Part shown: positions 35,277 to 45,593 of the stretch, piece by piece
Layout: each line of letters begins with the position of its first letter
Position numbering within the stretch: the stretch's first letter is position 1
Assembly (NCBI RefSeq): GCF_050003625.1
Contig: NC_134398.1
Span: 84,631,983-84,695,982, forward strand
Length of the DNA: 64,000 bases
Source: Haematobia irritans
Taxonomy: Eukaryota > Arthropoda > Insecta > Diptera > Muscidae
Direction of reading: 5' to 3'
Position numbers and translations under genes: made by a program
The notes under the pieces: model-generated
What the model saw: the letters and a program-made list of their open reading frames with translations, nothing else
The model's database searches: none
Told to the model about the DNA's origin: nothing

Positions 35277-36908
35277 CACTGAAAAAATAATTGTCGTGAG
35301 GTTAAAGATTTCATGTCTTTAAAATACAATTACAAATTTTGCTTAGCATAGAAGACGCATTTCTCTAATATAAAGTTTTTTCCTTGTCCAAAAGTCGATA
35401 AACTTTTCAATGAAGTCGTATTGTCCTTATAATTAAGTGATTTGACTTAAAAATGGGTATCATAACATGAAAGAAAAAATGTTTGGTCTAAGGTCAACTT
35501 GACTTTAATAATTCAGAAAATTTTTTTAAATTTAATGAAATTGTCTTTAAATTTGATGTCTTTTTGTACCTTGACTACAAAGCAAAAAATCATTCAAATA
35601 TAGGACATGCTTTTCAAAACTTAAAAAAGTTTTTTACTTGAAATATAGCATAATTTATAGTGGAAGTCGAGTATTAATTTGGAAAATAAAGTTGTCGTTA
35701 ACTCGTTGTTAAAGGACTTTGATAGCATATGAAGAAAAAAGCTGAGAAAGCGAAAAATTAAAATTTGCTTTCTAGAAGCAAGTACAACAAACCCAAATTT
35801 AACCCTTCTGTGCGTGATGAGGTCCCGCTGGACCTTTTTGATTTTTATTCATACATAACTTTATCTTTTATATGAATTTCAGCTTGATGGTTTATGACTT
35901 CTTGTACTGAAGTGTTTTAAGTTGAAAACTTTAAATTTTTATGTGATTGAATCATTAAATCGGTTTTTATAGGTATTTGAAAAAGTTTAGTGCGATTCTG
36001 CGTGATGAGGTCCAATGGGACCTATTACTAATTACATTAGTGGTTTTAGCACAGTTTAAAAAGCAGTGTAAAGATATTGCGATTTTCGTATTTGGAACAA
36101 TTAATAACACTAACATCCTTTCAGAAAATACCGTTATTTGGAAGAATTTGTCATTTTTTGAAGTTTCCATTGGTTTCGTTGCTTGGTAGTACATAATTTT
36201 ATGTCTTCCGTTGATATATCCAATATAGTGAGAGTAAACGTGCAAAAAAAGTTATTTGAACTTCATGGAAATCGTGGTCGAAATAAGTTTTTATATTTCT
36301 ATACATTTTCCAGACCTATCGGCTCCTGGAATTTGGCAAGATGTGCCTCAATTTGGACCAAGTTTGAAACAACCACTGTGCACATAATACTGCGAGCAAA
36401 ACGAACGCCACTAAAAAAAATCGTATTGTTTTTCCTTCAAAAATCCAGTTTGTTAAGAACATTCAACTACAAAAACAATATATTGTTGCTTGGTACGTAT
36501 AAGGATACTTATAGGTACCACGCCTGCGTCAAACATCAGGGCCACTAGTATACTAATCAAAAATTTTAACATTATCTGTATCCTATTAAAAATTAAATAA
36601 AACTCTATATTTACAACCAAATGTTTATATATGCAATTTGTGCATTATAGAAGAGTAAACCTACAGTAAATGATCGAAAAATATCGTAGGGATAACCTCT
36701 CTACCATCCTTTTTTAATTGTAGGTCCCACGGGACCTCATCACGCTGGTATCGCTTCCAGTGTTATCACATACACAAGGGTTAAAAAAGAATTGTGTCTT
36801 ACAAGTTTCCTTACTTGTATTCTCCGCTTCTTTGGCTCGGAATCAATACCAATTTTTTTTTAAAGTAAAGATAAAATCTTTGGAACAGGGCATCCTTTTT
36901 TTCAGTCT
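35277..36908 (+). mobile_element. CACTGAAAA-type MITE interrupted by a piggyBac-like element
   Basis: Left part 35277-35802 (CACTGAAAAAATAATTGTCG to AAACCCAAATTTAA), right part 36785-36908 (AAAAGAATTGTGTCTTACAA to TTTTTTCAGT). Copies at 49426-50081 and 59704-60318 show the uninterrupted sequence across the break. Confidence 0.85.
35803..36780. mobile_element. piggyBac-like non-autonomous element (TTAA)
   Basis: TTAA-CCCTTCTGTGCGTGATGA at the left (TTAA 35799-35802) and ACACAAGGG-TTAA at the right (36781-36784). The palindrome GGTCC-4 nt-GGACC next to GCGTGATGA occurs at 35821-35834 and 36008-36023, and inverted at 36722-36737 beside CATCACGC. CCC termini with TTAA duplication are the piggyBac signature. 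ORFs inside show no transposase motif. Confidence 0.85.
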
Positions 36909-37451
36909 AGTTTACACTGAAAATGTACACTTGATGAGGGGTGATTTTTCTTATGGAACAGTTTTTGAGATATTCCGTTATTTTTAGTTTTTCGACCTTT
37001 TTCACTAAACAAATAAATCTCGAGCTAGAAATGTCCGATTATATCGTTGTTGGTACTTGAATGCTAGGTATTGAGATGACGAACAAACTTGGATCTGTAA
37101 TAATTAAATTTAAAAAAAAATATACTCTATGCCAGCAGAAAAGTATAAACCATTGAAAAAAAATGTTTCTCTTCATGTTCGTAAAGATGATACTTTAACG
37201 TAAGAAATAAGATCAGCTAGAAGAAAATCGACCAATAAAATGGCAAAGTTATAAACAATTGAGTGAATAAATCCGATGCCGAATCATGTAAATATGAGCC
37301 ACACAAAAATGCCACTCAGCCGCACAAACATGCATTTTTGTGTGGGTGAGCGGCTCATATTTACATGATTTGGCATCGGATTTATTTTAGCCTTCATTTT
37401 CGAATTCAGCAGATCACAATACATAAGATAAGTCACCTCTCATCAAATGTA
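36909..37451. other. Spacer containing one long hairpin
   Basis: No gene. The only structured stretch is the inverted repeat at 37266-37386, listed separately. Confidence 0.45.
37266..37386. repeat. 121-bp near-perfect hairpin
   Basis: AATAAATCCGATGCC at the left pairs with GGCATCGGATTTATT at the right. The outer stem is about 35 bp with one G-T pair, reaching ATGAGCC/GGCTCAT. Inside, CACACAAAAATG can pair with CATTTTTGTGTG. Either a tiny foldback MITE or a hairpin RNA source. Confidence 0.75.
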
Positions 37452-38384
37452 AAGGGTGATTCTTTTGAGGTTAGGATTTTCATGCATTAGTATTTGACAG
37501 ATCACGTGGGATTTCAGACATGGTGTCAAAGAGAAAGATGCTCAGTATGCTTTGACATTTCATCATGAATAGACTTACTAACGAGCAACGCTTGCAAATC
37601 ATTGAATTTTATTACCAAAATCAGTGGCAGAAAATCCGCTTTTTTATCGACAAATTTTGTTCAGCGATGAGGCTCATTTCTGGTTGAATGGCTACGTAAA
37701 TAAGCAAAATTGCCGCATTTGGAGTGAAGAGCAACCAGAAGCCGTTCAAGAACTGCCCATGCATCCCGAAAAATGCACTGTTTGGTGTGGTTTGTACGCT
37801 GGTGGAATCATTGGACCGTATTTTTTCAAAGATGCTGTTGGACGCAACGTTACGGTGAATGGCGATCGCTATCGTTCGATGCTAACAAACTTTTTGTTGC
37901 CAAAAATGGAAGAACTTAACTTGGTTGACATGTGGTTTCAACAAGATGGCGCTACATGCCACACAGCTCGCGATTCTATGGCCATTTTGAGGGAAAACTT
38001 CGGAGAACAATTCATCTCAAGAAATGGACCGGTAAGTTGGCCACCAAGATCATGCGATTTGACGCCTTTAGACTATTTTTTGTGGGGCTACGTCAAGTCT
38101 AAAGTCTACAGAAATAAGCCAGCAACTATTCCAGCTTTGGAAGACAACATTTCCGAAGAAATTCGGGCTATTCCGGCCGAAATGCTCGAAAAAGTTGCCC
38201 AAAATTGGACTTTCCGAATGGACCACCTAAGACGCAGCCGCGGTCAACATTTAAATGAAATTATCTTCAAAAAGTAAATGTCATGGACCAATCTAACGTT
38301 TCAAATAAAGAACCGATGAGATTTTGCGAATTTTATGCGTTTTTTTTTTTTAAAAAGTTATCAAGCTCTTAACAAATCACCCTT
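37452..38384 (+). mobile_element. mariner-type transposon (DD41D), second subfamily, TA target duplication
   Basis: Ends AAGGGTGATTCTTTTGAGG and, inverted, AAGGGTGATTTGTTAAGAG; TA at 37450-37451 and 38385-38386. Contains most of a transposase. Sister copy at 54016. Confidence 0.9.
37565..38277 (+). pseudogene. Defective mariner transposase (DD41D) with N-terminal deletion
   Basis: From 37624 the catalytic half is intact: FSDEAHFWLNGYVNKQNCR, CTVWCGLYAGGIIGPYFF, WFQQDGATCHTA, WPPRSCDLTPLDYFLWGYVK, and the C-terminal WTFRMDHLRRSRGQHLNEI, stop at 38275. There are 41 residues between the second and third catalytic Asp. The probable original start is ATG at 37565 (MNRLTNEQRLQIIEFYYQNQ), but that piece is joined out of frame to the catalytic half at about 37624, so the HTH region is deleted. 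Confidence 0.9.
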
Positions 38385-38796
38385 TACATGAAACAAATTT
38401 ATTTTGTTAACTAGTGTTGAAGAAAATTTATTAAAAATAATAATGTTTTCTTTTGTTTAATAAAATTTTATACTTTGGCAGAAAAAAATTGGAACTAAAA
38501 ATTGTTAAAATGTCTTTAGCTCTATATGAAGTTCTGGACAGACAAAATTTAAGTAAAATTTACTCATTTGAGAAACTTACTGAGCGAGGGAGAACCAGTG
38601 AATGCACCAAGTAGAAAAATTTTGGATAGTTATTGAAAATTTTACTATACTGTATACCAAACAATAACAAGTAAATATTTTTCAACAAATTCAAGAATAT
38701 TTATCTTTTTCACTTGTTCATTAAAATTTCGTGATCAATGAGTTCATCTGAAATGGAATTCGTCCCTGCCAAAATTTTTTGAATTTGACTGCACTT
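38385..38796. other. AT-rich spacer, nothing recognised
   Basis: No repeat terminus or coding sequence identified. Confidence 0.4.
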
Positions 38797-39089
38797 CTGC
38801 ACCCTCAAAAAAAAAATCGCTTCTCTAACATATGTTCCAAACATATTTTGCAGGAAGCACATATATTATTGGATACTGCTGAAATATTAATATGTTTGTT
38901 TTATGTGAACATATTATATGTTTGGAAGCACTTTGAGCCCAAAAATATTATATGTTTGGAAGAATTTTCCCCAAAGAAGATTGAGCTCATTCCCTCACAA
39001 ATTTTCACTTCCACGAAATTTTTTAGTTCTTGGCACCTTTTTCTGTAATACAAATAATGTTGAAGAAATTATTCAATTTTATAAATTTT

Positions 39090-39165
39090 ACCTTTCGCCT
39101 GGACGGATAATCGAACCGAGTTTGTAAGCCAAATTACTATCCACTGGGCTACGTAGCTGTTATAA
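39090..39165 (-). repeat. tRNA-like module in family X copy B, minus strand
   Basis: Counterpart of 22190-22262 with a roughly 10-bp deletion next to the B box (ATCGAACCGAG then TTTGTAAGCC). Not a functional tRNA. Confidence 0.5.
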
Positions 39166-39261
39166 TCACCAGTAGACAATTATCGTTATATGTTACATTT
39201 ATATAGCATAGTTTGCAGCGCCCACGAGCCCATGCAAACATAACATTATTTAACAGAAACA

Positions 39262-39345
39262 TACTTTTGTTGGTCACGTGGAGCCGTGGTTAGCATGTCT
39301 GCCTTGCATGCAAAGGGTCGTGGGTTCAATCCCTGCTCCGACCGA
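39262..39345 (+). repeat. tRNA-like module in family X copy B, plus strand
   Basis: GTGGAGCCGTGGTTAGCATG and GTGGGTTCAATCCCTGCTCC match the module at 22377-22447; the following T run is short here. Confidence 0.65.
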
Positions 39346-40716
39346 ACACCATTATTTTTTAAATTTACACATTTATATTTATACTATATTACATTTTTAT
39401 AACGAAACTTGGAAATGTGGGTTATTAAAGATTTACAGTCAGAAACAGTGCTTATAACATTTGTAACAAAAAACTGTTTTTGGTATAAAAGTTTGAAATT
39501 TTGGAAGGTATTCAAAAACTCTAACAAAAGAAGAACGTGGAGTCGAGTATAAACATACATACCCGTGTAAAAATTGGAGGATCCAATCCTATCTAATAAT
39601 ATCAAATTGGATCTAATTGGATCTGTTCAGATATTGGTTCAGACATAATTAGATATGCACAGATATGCTATATATGGTGCTAGATCTGGTTAGATATAAT
39701 TGCAGATCTCATCATATATAGTATAATATCTAATTATATCTGGCATATCTAATAATATATGCTTAGATAGGACCATATATAGCACTATATCTAATAAGAT
39801 ATGGTAGATATAACATCATATCTGACTATATATGGGGTTCAATAGGTCCAAAATATAATAAAAAAAAATCATGAACAAGTTAAAAAGATTTTTGAAATAC
39901 ACGTCTAAAAAAAAACTATTCGAGATATATACACAAAGTTACAGATGGAAAAATAACTTTTGTTTATTTAACGAACTTACATAATACATCTTAAAGTGTT
40001 TGGCAGTTTATAAACATGTTTTTCGAGTTTCAGAACATGGTTGAGCTCCTTCACTTCAGATGGTTTAACAATCTAAAACAGTTTTGGAAATGGATATAAT
40101 GATCAGCGCCAGTTTTTAAATGTTTTATCGCATACTGCTGGTTGACGTCAAAAAGAGTAATAAAAATAAATTGTTGAAAATTCGCAAAGAAACGCCATTT
40201 TCTATTAATTGTACAGTATAGATATTAGTTTTAGTATTTTTATATAAAAGGGATGTGTAGATATTTGTATCCATTTGACACCTCGAGTAGTAAGAAAAAT
40301 GTGGGTTTCATCAAAACACTCATTTAGTATTTGTCGTTCCCATGCGTTTGGAGTTTAATTAACCTTTCATCCAAAGCATTATCTAGTATCCTAAGTAGAT
40401 TACAAAATGAATTTTTATTTTGAAATATACTCATATAAAAAGACTGCTGTAGGAAACATTGACTGCTGTTTTTTTTTTTTTTTTTTTTTGGTAAACAAAA
40501 AAGTGCTGTTTTCGCAGTTTTTCTTCGAAAGTACAATCTGTTAGTTTGGAATAACAGACATACTGCCCAAAAGTTAGTAGTTTGCTTAAATAATAGAACT
40601 TCAAACATTAAAAAACATTTAGTAGATTTTGATTATGCAATAACATTTCTGAACAAGTCGCCCTTTTCAATATATGTCCCACTCGGAGATAGTAATTTAC
40701 ATTTTATTTAAAACAT

Positions 40717-41068
40717 GGGAGCCACCGTGGTGCAATGGTTAGCATGCCCGCCTTGCATACACAAGGTCGTGGGTTCGATTCCTGCTACGACCGAACACCA
40801 AGAAATTTTTCAGCGGTGGATTATCCCACCTCAGTAATGCTGGTGACATTTCTGAGGGTTTAAAAGCTTCTCTAAGTGGTTTCACTGGAATGTGGAACGC
40901 CGTTCGGACTCGGCTATAAAAAGGAGGTCCCTTGTCATTGAGCTTAACATGGAATCGGGCAGCACTCAGTGATAAGAGAGAAGTTCACCACTGTGGTATC
41001 ACAATGGACTGAATAGTCTAAGTGAGCCTGATACATCGGGCTGCCACATAACCTAACCTAACCTAACC
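40717..41068 (+). mobile_element. tRNA-derived SINE, copy 3, full length with 13-bp target duplication
   Basis: Head GTGGTGCAATGGTTAGCATG (A box) and GTGGGTTCGATTCCTGC (B box), body CGGTGGATTATCCCACCTCA, CGCCGTTCGGACTCGGCTAT, CAGCACTCAGTGATAAGAGA, and tail ACCTAACCTAACCTAACC. TTATTTAAAACAT flanks both sides (40704-40716, 41069-41081). This fixes the SINE ends exactly and shows that the CCTAA tract is its true 3' end. Confidence 0.95.
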
Positions 41069-41435
41069 TTATTTAAAACATTTTTAATCGCGGGAAACAT
41101 TTCCTTCAAAAGAGCAATGGTTTTGTTGCTTGTCGTAATTGTAAAAAGTAAACGTTGCCCAGATCACCAAAAAGCCGTACCTTGAGGATGGGGGCTTCAA
41201 TACCTTCTTGGTTTTCTAAGCAACGCCGTCAGGGGCATCACTTCTAAATAAATTTAACGCAAGACTAGCTGAGAAAATTAAGAAATTTAATATAATTGTT
41301 TTAAATGTGTTCCTTTGATAAAGTGTATATCGTTTCCTTTATTGCGGAGATTATGTAGGTAAGTAGATTGTATTTGTTATTTCCTTAGTAGTCATTTTCA
41401 TATTGTTTTACTATTTTCTAGATTTGGAAAAAAAA

Positions 41436-41777
41436 GGAAACCTCAGTGGTGTACTGGTTAACATGCCCGCCTTGCATTCAAAAGGTCACGGGTTCAATCC
41501 CAGTTCCGACCAACACCAAAAATTATTTCGGCGGTGGATTATCTCCTCGCCGTAATGTTGGTGACATTTCTGCTTCAAAGATTCTCTAAGTTGTTTCAGC
41601 GCAACGTGAAATGCCGATAGGACTCGATTATAACAAGGAGGTCCCATGTTATTGAGCTAATTATTGAATCGAGCAGCAGTTAGCGATAAGTGAGATGTTG
41701 ATCTCTGTGATGTCATGATGGTCTGAATAGTATGTATGAGCCTAAAATAACAGCCTATCGCTATACCTAACCTAATC
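41436..41777 (+). mobile_element. tRNA-derived SINE, copy 4, older
   Basis: Same layout as copy 3 with many substitutions: CAGTGGTGTACTGGTTAACA, ACGGGTTCAATCCCAGTTCC, ATACCTAACCTAATCC at the end. Confidence 0.85.
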
Positions 41778-41961
41778 CCGAATACACTTTAAATGTGAGT
41801 ATTAAAAGCAACATAAAATTATATGGCAATTTTTATTGCAACTTAAAGAAGAATGATCCAAAACAATACTAATACTTGCTTACATAGTTCAATATATTCC
41901 CATATTTGTTTATTCCTATATTTGTTTAATAATTGTTTTTTTTTTACTTAATTTCATTGCA

Positions 41962-42055
41962 GATTGCCTTAACGCTGAAGAAACAAACGAAAAAAACCTT
42001 GGACAACACTCTAACTCAACTGTCAATACTCTTAAATAGCTTTGATGGATCAATT
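41962..42055 (+). other. Possible terminal exon inside element Y
   Basis: TTAATTTCATTGCAG (acceptor-like with polypyrimidine tract) is followed by an open stretch of 32 codons (IALTLKKQTKKTLDNTLTQL...) ending in TAA, with AATAAA at 42103. A donor-like TATGTAGGTAAGTAG lies at 41352-41366. No homology recognised; weak evidence. Confidence 0.3.
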
Positions 42056-42877
42056 TAAATTAAACATATTTATTATGCACATACATTTTGTCTGTATTAT
42101 TAAATAAAACAATTGATCTCATTTTATATACAAATTATGGGCTTTTATGTGTTGAAAGATCTCGAAAGATACAATTGTATCAAATAATATACAATTATAT
42201 CAAATTAGATCTGATTAGATGTGTCTCATTTTTGAGATCTGCTCAGATCCAATTTCATAGTATTTAGATCTGACCAGATATAACCATTTTTCGTATCTGC
42301 TCAGATCTGACCATATCTTGGCTCAGATCTAACCATATCAAATCAGATCCCCCAATTTTTACACGGTAAATAATTTTATAATATACGAGTACACATAAAT
42401 TTATTTAGGCGTGAACAATTTTTTACTAGCATTTAACACCATTTTAAATTCATTTAAAACTCATCGTGTTTTGTACTTAATTTCATTTTTACCTTTAAGG
42501 CTGCTATTAAGTTGGCATTATCGCTCTAAAATGATGTTTTGCCTTTTACTTTTCGTTAATAATTAATTTTAAAGAAAATAAACTTTTTCAATTGTTTTAG
42601 TTGCAAAACTCCAACTTAATGCCCGCTTTTATATTTGAAGGTGTCCGGCAACTCCTCTTGGACTACTTATTAATAAAGAGGAACTAAACTTTGTTTTTAT
42701 ACATTTTACTGTTTAATTTTTCACTATTTCCTCCTTGTTTCATTTTACTGCCCCAACTCTAAAAAGAGCATAGTGCCCTTTTGTTATTTGTATGAAGATC
42801 CCTTTCTAATTTTTGTATATTTTCCACTTTTTTTTTTAATTTCCTTTGCCTGAATATTTTGATTTACTCCTCGTACG

Positions 42878-45593
42878 CACAGTGGGCGATTGGGCCTCGT
42901 TAGCGGCATTTAATTAATAACTTCTAAACAAACAAAGATATCTTCAGACGGTTTTTTTTTCACAGCTCAGAAAAAAGTCATAGAATTTTTTAAGAAAAAA
43001 AATTTTTGTTTAAATTTATTTTTTTAATTTTTAAATTTTTTTTTAATTTCAAATTTTTTTTTTAACTTCAATAAACCAATTTTATAAATCAAAATTATCT
43101 TCGGAATCTTCGGACCCAGAATCAGGCATAACTAGATGCTTCATTAAAAGCAAGCTCTTAACATCATCGTCCATAATAATATTTTTTGCAGACGAAATTG
43201 AAGACCCATTGGACAATGAAGATATCAAAGGGTCAGACGAAACTAACAAAGCATGTATGATATCTTCCATTGTATTTTTCCTGGATTTTTTTTCTTGTAT
43301 TGCTCTCGCGTATGTTTCGATAGTCCTTGTTCCTGGCTTCAAGAGCTTCTTCGGATATCATACCAATCGGAAGGGAAAAATGGTTTATTATATCTGCTCC
43401 ATGAATTAAAATTCTGTGAACAGACGATGGCATGTAAAACCAGGAGTATGCTTTAACAATAATTTCGGCAGTTTCCAATGCGTAAGATCTGAATGCGTCT
43501 GAATTTATGTCGTATCCACAAGCCAATGCTCGTAAGACTACGCTAAATCGATATATTAAATCATAGCTTACTCCTGTTATACGAGCAGCTAAATTTGGTT
43601 GTTGGAAAAACCTCCTTGCAGTGTTTCCGTTGTTCGTGCTGCCAGTACCAGCCATTGGTATATCTACCAACAAATGCATTTCTTCCCTTAGCTTCTGCTG
43701 AATACTTCTTTTATTTTGGTCAACGACATCCTTGTCATCCTTGCAATGTGCAAAACACACTCGAAAAACCTTATCCATGCGTGGAGACTTGATAAGCCAT
43801 ATTCAAATAGGTTTCCCTTTATAGGAAAGCTTTTCACCAAATTTAGATCGTTCATATTTTTGGGAGTCGCGCTACAGATTCCGCATGTTTGCGAAGCTGA
43901 TTCCGATATGACACTGAACGTTTTGCCATCAAGCATGGTCATATGAAATTGGTGATCAATTCTTAAGGTACTCACAAATGTTGGAGAAATATTTAATATT
44001 TGGCTGTTAATGTTTTGAATTTCTCTGCGAGACAAGTCTGCCGATTCTTTCTCGCAAAGTAATTTAATGGGTCGACAATATCGGGTAGAAGAAGGCCGAT
44101 TGTTTTTCCATAAAACTGTCGGTCCTTTCTGCACTATCAATGGTACCATACAAATTGAAAATAAATATTGATCTATCATGTCTCCATCGAAGTCATTAAA
44201 TTTTTGCCTGTAAGTAGAATGGCCGCTGCTGCCATCACAACCCCATTTGTAGGTAGCATTTAATTGTGTGTTATTATTATTTTCAATATGGTTTTGAAAA
44301 CTTTCTGGGTGTGCTTCAATAATCCTAGCAATCGTATGGTCTACTAAGCTTTGTAATGGTACCTCAGCGAAATGATCAGTGACCGTGATGACACTAGGAT
44401 AGCATTTTTTTTTCGCACAACGCAGTTTGTCGTAGCATGGATATATATCGGCGGCTCTCTTTGACAAATTCCATGTGTACTTGGTATGTCCAACATCTAC
44501 AAATAGCGCCAGTGCTTTTTCATCAGAAAATTTTGTTGGTAGACGCTGAGGGGTACTCATAGTTTTCAAAATCTTACCGCTAAACTCATCGTCGGAGTTT
44601 AGCATTGACACCAGCTGTGAAGCACTACGTTTTCCACCTTTATACAAGCTGCAGCTTGCAGCTACCAACAATGCTTCTGTTGGCACATCTTCAGTAAGGC
44701 CTGACAATTTCTTAACTTGCGTTTTTTTGCAACACTCCGAAATATCTTTTTGTGGACGTCCAATAATTTCGGAAGATGATCTTTCAATTAATACTAACGG
44801 CGTATCTAGCCATTCCTGGTTTTTGTTTTCAAAAAAAACCTTATTTCTTCTACAGTTTTTCCACTTTTCTACAAGCTTACTAGTAAAATTTCGAAGCTTT
44901 TTGCCAATCTCGTACTGCTCCTCCTGAGTATATTTAAGGTTTTTGAGAACAGTACCAAAAATAAAGTTTTCGATGGTGAGAAACTTCTTGGTTGGGATCG
45001 CTTCTTCATGCCATACTAAAAAATGTACCCGTTTTGATACCGACATTGTTCCTAAAAAGTACCATGATTTAAAGGTTTGCACGTAATAGCAGTTCATATT
45101 ACACATTTTGGACGCACAATGACTCATACTTCCAGCTAAAAAAAGAGTTAGACCGAATCCGTGCGAATCTTGAAAGTTCTACTCCACGAACGACAGGTGC
45201 ACGCTAGTGCGGGCTAGTTGTTAATACACTTAATTACCACTACATTTTATGAACAACACATTTAAAGACCGGTCACAAACACTGATTTTTTATGTAATAC
45301 ATACATAGAAGTTAATAAAAAGCCACACTTTTAATAAAACAAGTTAAAATTGTAAATTTCCAAGGAGCTCGAAATCAATGCGCATAACAAAGAAAAAATA
45401 TTGTAAAGCACTTGCTAAAACATATTTTGCGTTTGACAGCTCACAGCTGATGATCAGCTGATCGTAGAGCTTATAGAAAAACGCCAAAAATCTAATCAAA
45501 GCATCTGTTATCGATTTGTGAAAAAAATTAACGCTTTTTCAAATTTGAAAATTTGAATTAAATGCCGCTAGCGAGGCCCAATCGTCCACTGTG
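42878..45593 (-). mobile_element. Transib DNA transposon, intact termini, 5-bp target duplication
   Basis: Both ends read CACAGTGG-n-CGATTGGGCCTCG-n-TAGCGGCATTTAATT inwards, a nearly perfect inverted repeat of about 39 bp. GTACG is duplicated at 42873-42877 and 45594-45598. The size of 2716 bp and the enclosed RAG1-like transposase make it a nearly complete Transib. It is inserted in repeat family X. Confidence 0.95.
43082..45127 (-). pseudogene. Transib transposase (RAG1-core homologue) with two frameshifts
   Basis: Frame 1 (45127 to about 43740) holds KWGCDGSSGHSTYRQKF with the first catalytic Asp (about residue 298), NNRPSSTRYCRPIKLLCEKE, MTMLDGKTFSVISESASQTC with the second Asp (about 400) and the zinc motif CGICSATPKNMN, then LSSLHAWIRFFECVLHIA. 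A 1-nt loss near 43740 shifts to DVVDQNKRSIQQKL, DIPMAGTGSTNNGNTARRFF, ITGVSYDLIYRFSVVLRALA, FYMPSSVHRILIHGADI and SEEALEARNKDYRNIRE, the segment with the catalytic Glu. A second shift in a run of eight A near 43285 moves to MEDIIHALLVSSDPLISSL and an acidic tail, with the stop at 43082. All catalytic blocks survive, so the copy is recent. RAG1 and Transib share this DDE core. Confidence 0.93.

Larger units (their letters stand above)
39563..42366. mobile_element. Element Y: DNA transposon with dense AGATCT subterminal repeats
   Basis: Ends CCGTGTAAAAATTGGAGGAT and, inverted, CCGTGTAAAAATTGGGGGAT. Both subterminal zones (39580-39840, 42160-42355) are packed with CAGATCTn/AGATATG/TCTAATnATATC words. 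Two SINEs are inserted inside. Superfamily not assigned; no clear target duplication. The region at 1015-1190 may be a fragment of the same family. Confidence 0.7.

Noticed and set aside
36183..36548. 121-codon ORF inside the TTAA element as a piggyBac transposase
   Set aside because: No DDD motifs or C-terminal Cys-rich finger could be seen on either strand; the composition is AT-driven.
40324..40608. 94-codon minus-strand ORF in element Y
   Set aside because: Crosses a long homopolymer and shows no recognisable motif; probably a chance frame.
43209..43946. Plus-strand ORFs across the Transib
   Set aside because: Shadows of the minus-strand transposase, which carries clear RAG1-like motifs.
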